A program made the position numbers and the translations under genes. From positions 23,974,001 to 24,038,000 of the forward strand of contig NC_061781.1 in the NCBI RefSeq assembly GCF_022458985.1: a stretch of 64,000 nucleotides of DNA. Direction: 5' to 3'. The notes beneath the pieces are model-generated. The model did not search any database and was not told the origin of the DNA. It saw only the letters and a program-made list of their open reading frames with translations. Each line of letters begins with the position of its first letter. Position 1 is the stretch's first letter. This stretch comes from Mugil cephalus (lineage: Eukaryota; Chordata; Actinopteri; Mugiliformes; Mugilidae). Of the stretch, positions 60,151 to 64,000 are shown piece after piece.

Positions 60151-60584
60151 ACTTTAGTTTTACGGTGAAATGTCACCAATCTTCCTCGAGGGGACATGCT
60201 GGCGTTATCTAAATAAGATGCATCATACTAACTGGAAGCTGTTTTCTTAGACTCCTCACTCTCTGTTACCTTTTTGACGACATTATGACCTCTCTGACCT
60301 CATCCTCCTACCTCTAACAGTAATATTACTTATAGTTGCTGTGGTTTAACTATCTGATTAAAATGTCTACAGCTCCTTCCAAAAACGACACATGTACAAA
60401 TCTTCTTGACAACCATTTTCTGTGTGTGGTGTTTCATAAGAAAAAACTTATGTGCAAATAACTTGTGCAAAACTGCAAAAGTTCTGTCACGTTTACTGAA
60501 CTTGAACACTATCCGAATCAACCTTAATTTAATCATTTAATAATTTGATTATTACTGAGAGGTGGATTGTGACTAAGGCTAAAA

Positions 60585-60730
60585 AAGGGTCACACCTTCC
60601 CAACAGTGACATGGTGGTGGCAGCATCATGCTATGGGGAAAAAGGAGACAGATCAGCACTGAGGAGAGGATGGAGGCTTTCAATACCAAGAAGTCTCTGA
60701 CAGAAACCTGCTTCACAGAGAATTTAATGT
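60585..60730 (+). mobile_element. Tc1-like transposon fragment
   Basis: gacatggtggtggcagcatc then atgctatgggg is the well-known Tc1 transposase segment around VMVWGCMS-like residues, here truncated on both sides. Confidence 0.55.
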
Positions 60731-60949
60731 AAAATGTTTCCTCCAGTATTCATTGTTTATTCCAGTATTTGGTTGTTACAAACCCTACTCATGTTAGTTT
60801 CAGGTGGGCTCCACCGACCAGGGTTCCGGATGAAAACCCCAACTTTCCACCAGTCATTTAGAACTGATGTAGCTACTTAGACCAGGAAACACTTGGTGGA
60901 TTGAAGGGTCCAGGACGGAACATTAGAAATACACACTTACAAAGCCAGA

Positions 60950-62140
60950 AACACTCAATGAGAGTGAAATTGGTGGGGGAGACCGGTCTCCCAGCAGCCT
61001 AGGCCTCTACCAGCACAACTAAGGAATGGGTAAGGGTCACATGAGCCAACCCTAATGAGAATTGATTGATCAGACGAAATGTTTTAAGCCTAACCTTCAT
61101 AGCTGAATCTGCCTTCTGCACCTTTGGTCATTAGGGCCTGAAATGTGAATGTGAAGAAGCAAATGGGGGACATTTAATCTCTCTTGCTAGTGTGTGTCAG
61201 AACGCTTACAGTTACATTACATCCTGATAATAAGGAATTCAATTAGGTCAGCCTACAAGTAACAAATCGTCAAATTGGTTATTCACCAAGTGAGGATGTT
61301 CCTAATATTTAGAATATTTGGCAGGTAAAGAAGGCAACCCTAGGGACTTTTTTGTGTGTAATTTAAAGGACGTGCACCGATCAGGAATAACATTATGACC
61401 GCCTTTCTAATATTGTGTAGGTCTCCCTTGTGCCGCCTCCAAAACAGTTGTGACTCATCAGAGAATGGGCATGGGCTTTCTGAGAAACACACAGCAGTTA
61501 ACATGCTATACAGTAGTAGTACACGATTGCACGAGTAGTAATTGAGAAGAAATTAGAGGACAAGAGCTCGGCGCCATAGAGAAGAGAGTAGAGGACATGT
61601 GCTCAGTTAATCATTCCCCAACAGCCTAGGCCTATAGCAGCATAACTAATGGATGGGTCAGTCTAGCCCTAACTATAAGCTTTGTCAAAAAGGAAAATCT
61701 TAAGACCTGACCTTAAAAATAGAGACGGTGTCTGCCTCCCGAACCTAAACTGGGAACTGTTTCCAAAGGAGAGGAGCCCGATGGCTGAAGGCTCTACCTC
61801 CCATTCTACCTTTTAAACTCTAGGAACCACAAGTAGACCTGAACTTTGAGATCAAAGTGATGGGTTGAGGTCTTTAAGATATATGGAGCTAGGCCTTTCA
61901 GGGCCTTGTATGTAGGAAGGAGGATTTTAAATTCAATTCTAGATTTTAAAGGGAGACAATGAAGAAACGCTAAAGTTGGAGTAATATGATCTCAATTGCT
62001 AATTCCTGTCAATAGTCTTGCTGCAGCACTTTGAATGAAGTTTTAAAGAGCTATTTGGGCAACCACACAGTAATGAGTTACAATAATCCAGCCTGGAAGA
62101 CACAAATGCATGAATTAATTTTTTAGCATCACCCCGAGAC
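60950..62140. repeat. Cluster of dispersed teleost repeats upstream of the odorant receptor
   Basis: 60960-61110 and 61600-62130 share a block (ccagcagcctaggcctctac type, then taatgagaattgattg or taatggatgggtca). The second continues into ggctctacctcccattctac, cagggccttgtatgtagg and gttacaataatccagcctgg, which I know as dispersed fish sequence of unassigned class. 61370-61470 (cgatcaggaataacattatg) is a Tc1-type end. Confidence 0.5.
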
Positions 62141-62407
62141 ATTAGAGCTCAAGTTCAAGAACTTAAATGTTCTTCTTGCAAAAAGCTTTAAACCTTTGCC
62201 TTTGTCTTCCATATTGTAAACCACCACACCCCTAATTCAGATCTTGAACGTCTGACGTTGTTGACGGGAGAGACGGGGGTTTAAGGTGATCTACTGAGGG
62301 CGAAGGTGGCTCATAAAAACAGTCCACAGAGTTGAGCACCTCACTTTATAGTTGGGTTTTTGCGTTTGCTACTACAAACTCAGTTCACTTCGATTTCAGG
62401 TAACTTA

Positions 62408-63334
62408 ATGGAAAATAAACAAAATGTATCTTATTTGATTCTTGAAGGGTATGTGGATATGAACAAGTACAGATATCTCTATTTTGTGATCATGTTTACA
62501 GCGTATGTTCTGATACTCTGCAGTAATTCTACTATTGTGTGGCTCATCGTGGTTCACAGAAGCCTCCATGAACCTATGTACATGTTCATTGCTGGTTTGT
62601 TAACAAACTCTGTTCTTTTCAGCACTCTTATCTATCCAAAGATTCTGATTGACATTTTATCTGAAAAACCAACCATGTTGTATTCAGTGTGTCTCTTTCA
62701 GTGGTTTGCATATTACTCTCTGGCTGGTGCCGAATTCTTCCTGTTGGCAGCGATGGCTTACGACAGATATGTGTCTATATGTAAACCTCTGCAATATGCA
62801 ACTATCATGAGGAAGAAAAATGTCAATATTTTGCTGGTTTTAGCTTGGCTTCTGCCGACTTGTCAGGTTGGAGTACCAATCTCAATGAATGCTAACAAAA
62901 AACTCTGTAAATTTACTTTCAAAGGTATCTTATGTAACAGCACGGTTTACAAGCTTCACTGTGTGAGTTCAACATTTCTGAACATTTATGGTCTGATTGC
63001 TTTTGTGAACATTATCCTTCTCCCTCTGCTCTTCATACTTTTTACTTACATCAGGATATTTATAATAACCTACAGAAGCTGTAGAGAAGTGAGGAGAAAA
63101 GCTGCACAGACCTGCTTGCCTCACTTGATTGTTCTATTGAACTTTTCCTGTTTGAGTGCCTATGACGTCCTTCTTCTTCGGCTGGAAGTTGATTTCCCAA
63201 CAATTGTTCGGTTTATAATGACATTACAAATTATTTTGTATCATCCTTTGTTTAATCCAGTTATATATGGATTAAAGATGAAGGCGATTTATCAACATCT
63301 CAGGAAGTTGTTCTTTCCAGGCACAATGGTGTAA
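62408..63334 (+). CDS. Odorant receptor (class A GPCR, teleost delta-like)
   Basis: Single exon, 308 aa. I take the second in-frame ATG (MENKQNVSYLIL) at 62408 because it puts an N-glycosylation site (NVS at 6) about 20 residues before the first helix, as in other odorant receptors; the ATG at 62360 adds only 16 unrelated residues. Hallmarks are LHEPMYMFIAG at the end of intracellular loop 1 into helix 2, MAYDRYVSICKPLQYATIM at the end of helix 3 (about 116-134), conserved extracellular Cys, KAAQTCLPHL before helix 6, and LYHPLFNPVIYGLK in helix 7. The frame is intact. It couples odorant binding to G-protein signalling in olfactory neurons. The subgroup is from wording only. No second receptor lies in the window. 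Confidence 0.9.
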   Translation: MENKQNVSYLILEGYVDMNKYRYLYFVIMFTAYVLILCSNSTIVWLIVVHRSLHEPMYMFIAGLLTNSVLFSTLIYPKILIDILSEKPTMLYSVCLFQWFAYYSLAGAEFFLLAAMAYDRYVSICKPLQYATIMRKKNVNILLVLAWLLPTCQVGVPISMNANKKLCKFTFKGILCNSTVYKLHCVSSTFLNIYGLIAFVNIILLPLLFILFTYIRIFIITYRSCREVRRKAAQTCLPHLIVLLNFSCLSAYDVLLLRLEVDFPTIVRFIMTLQIILYHPLFNPVIYGLKMKAIYQHLRKLFFPGTMV

Positions 63335-64000
63335 TGTATGTGTCGTAATAAAATGCCTCTGAGAGGTTTGTTTCTCAGAGTAAAACACCTTACTGAGATG
63401 TTTGCTGTAGTTTTTGTGTTGCAGGAGTGGACATGTATTGTCCGGTTGTCTTTATCTGGGTTTGTCTTGTCTCTGTCTCAAGCTCAGTGCCTTGTTAGCC
63501 AAAGTGCTAGTAGAGTCCCAGACTAACGTATGCTTAAATTCGTTAATGTGCTATTTTAAGGCAGGAAGTGCTTTGGTTAAAAGAAAACTCCTACTTGCAG
63601 AGTATGCATAATAACATATGTCTGTCGACTGTTTTGTCTTTTTTTCAACTCAAATTTCCAATGGAGAAACCAACATGTTGTTTCCATCTTTAGGGGTTGG
63701 TTCCACTACTTGTCACTATCAGATCAACTGCATAATTTGTGCATGCGAGACGTTAACTGTACTCGGACAAACTGCCTCAAATGCATGTATAGAGACATTC
63801 ATGTTATATTTGTGCTGAAGGATGAGGTCTGGATATTCTGCAGATCCATGGTTTATTGTCGAACCACACATTTAACATATTTTTCACTCTCCTATTCTTT
63901 AACTATCAACCTGCATAACCCTGGTGCATAAAGAACGTATTGCCACCTTGGAGTCATTGCGTGCAACAACAACAGCTGATGATCACAATTCAGTCATTCT
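63335..64000. other. Downstream of odorant receptor, no gene seen
   Basis: AATAAA at 63347-63352 is only 13 bases past the stop, and a more distal site is likely. Several short overlapping open frames (63338-63931) show no domain. Confidence 0.45.

Overview
The window is vertebrate nuclear DNA, almost certainly from a ray-finned (teleost) fish. Its genes are split into phase-consistent GT-AG exons, it carries repeat families common in teleosts (Tc1-like transposons, CR1/L2/Rex-type LINEs, tRNA-type SINEs, MITEs), and it holds a fish-type odorant receptor. There are no operons, CRISPR arrays or other prokaryotic features. All gene names rest on reading translated exons by eye; no database search was possible.

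Layout. (1) 1-162: first coding exon of a RING/TRIM gene on the minus strand, probably trim45. (2) 1.9-12.9 kb: two tandem minus-strand copies of vtcn1 (B7-H4), each with five coding exons that join in frame; copy B has about 2 kb of repeats in intron 2. trim45 next to vtcn1 matches the mammalian gene order. (3) 13-15.7 kb: degraded LINE/SINE material. (4) 15.8-38.6 kb: a tandem segmental duplication with a unit of about 8-9 kb. Each unit has a plus-strand CALHM-family channel gene facing, tail to tail, a minus-strand type II C-type lectin receptor, followed by a LINE, a tRNA-like SINE and a Tc1 remnant. CALHM copies 1 and 3 look intact and copy 2 is a deletion pseudogene. Lectin copies 2 and 3 read through, while the 5' half of copy 1 is riddled with small indels. 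(5) 38.6-41.7 kb: repeats. (6) 41.7-54.5 kb: complete minus-strand mpp4 (L27-PDZ-SH3-GuK MAGUK, 20 coding exons, 604 aa as joined here). An unrecognised two-exon gene (415 aa) lies on the same strand inside its PDZ intron. (7) 54.5-62.4 kb: repeat-rich, with a well-conserved duplicated noncoding block. (8) 62.4-63.3 kb: an intact single-exon odorant receptor.

Function. vtcn1 encodes an inhibitory B7-family ligand. The lectins look like CD209/NK-type receptors with a galactose-type QPD motif. The CALHM proteins most resemble the CALHM6 (FAM26F) group, which in mammals is linked to innate immune cells. An immune-surface gene cluster is therefore a reasonable inference for 1.9-38 kb. mpp4 is a photoreceptor/epithelial scaffold gene and the odorant receptor is sensory; their proximity looks like chance linkage.

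Most worth a second look: the co-duplicated channel-lectin array; an in-frame, stop-free intron 1 with a damaged acceptor in lectin copy 3; two places where short inverted copies of neighbouring gene sequence were pasted in (22.4 kb and 25.4-25.7 kb); an indel-dense patch at 19.4-20.86 kb that may be unpolished assembly; and the nested gene in mpp4.
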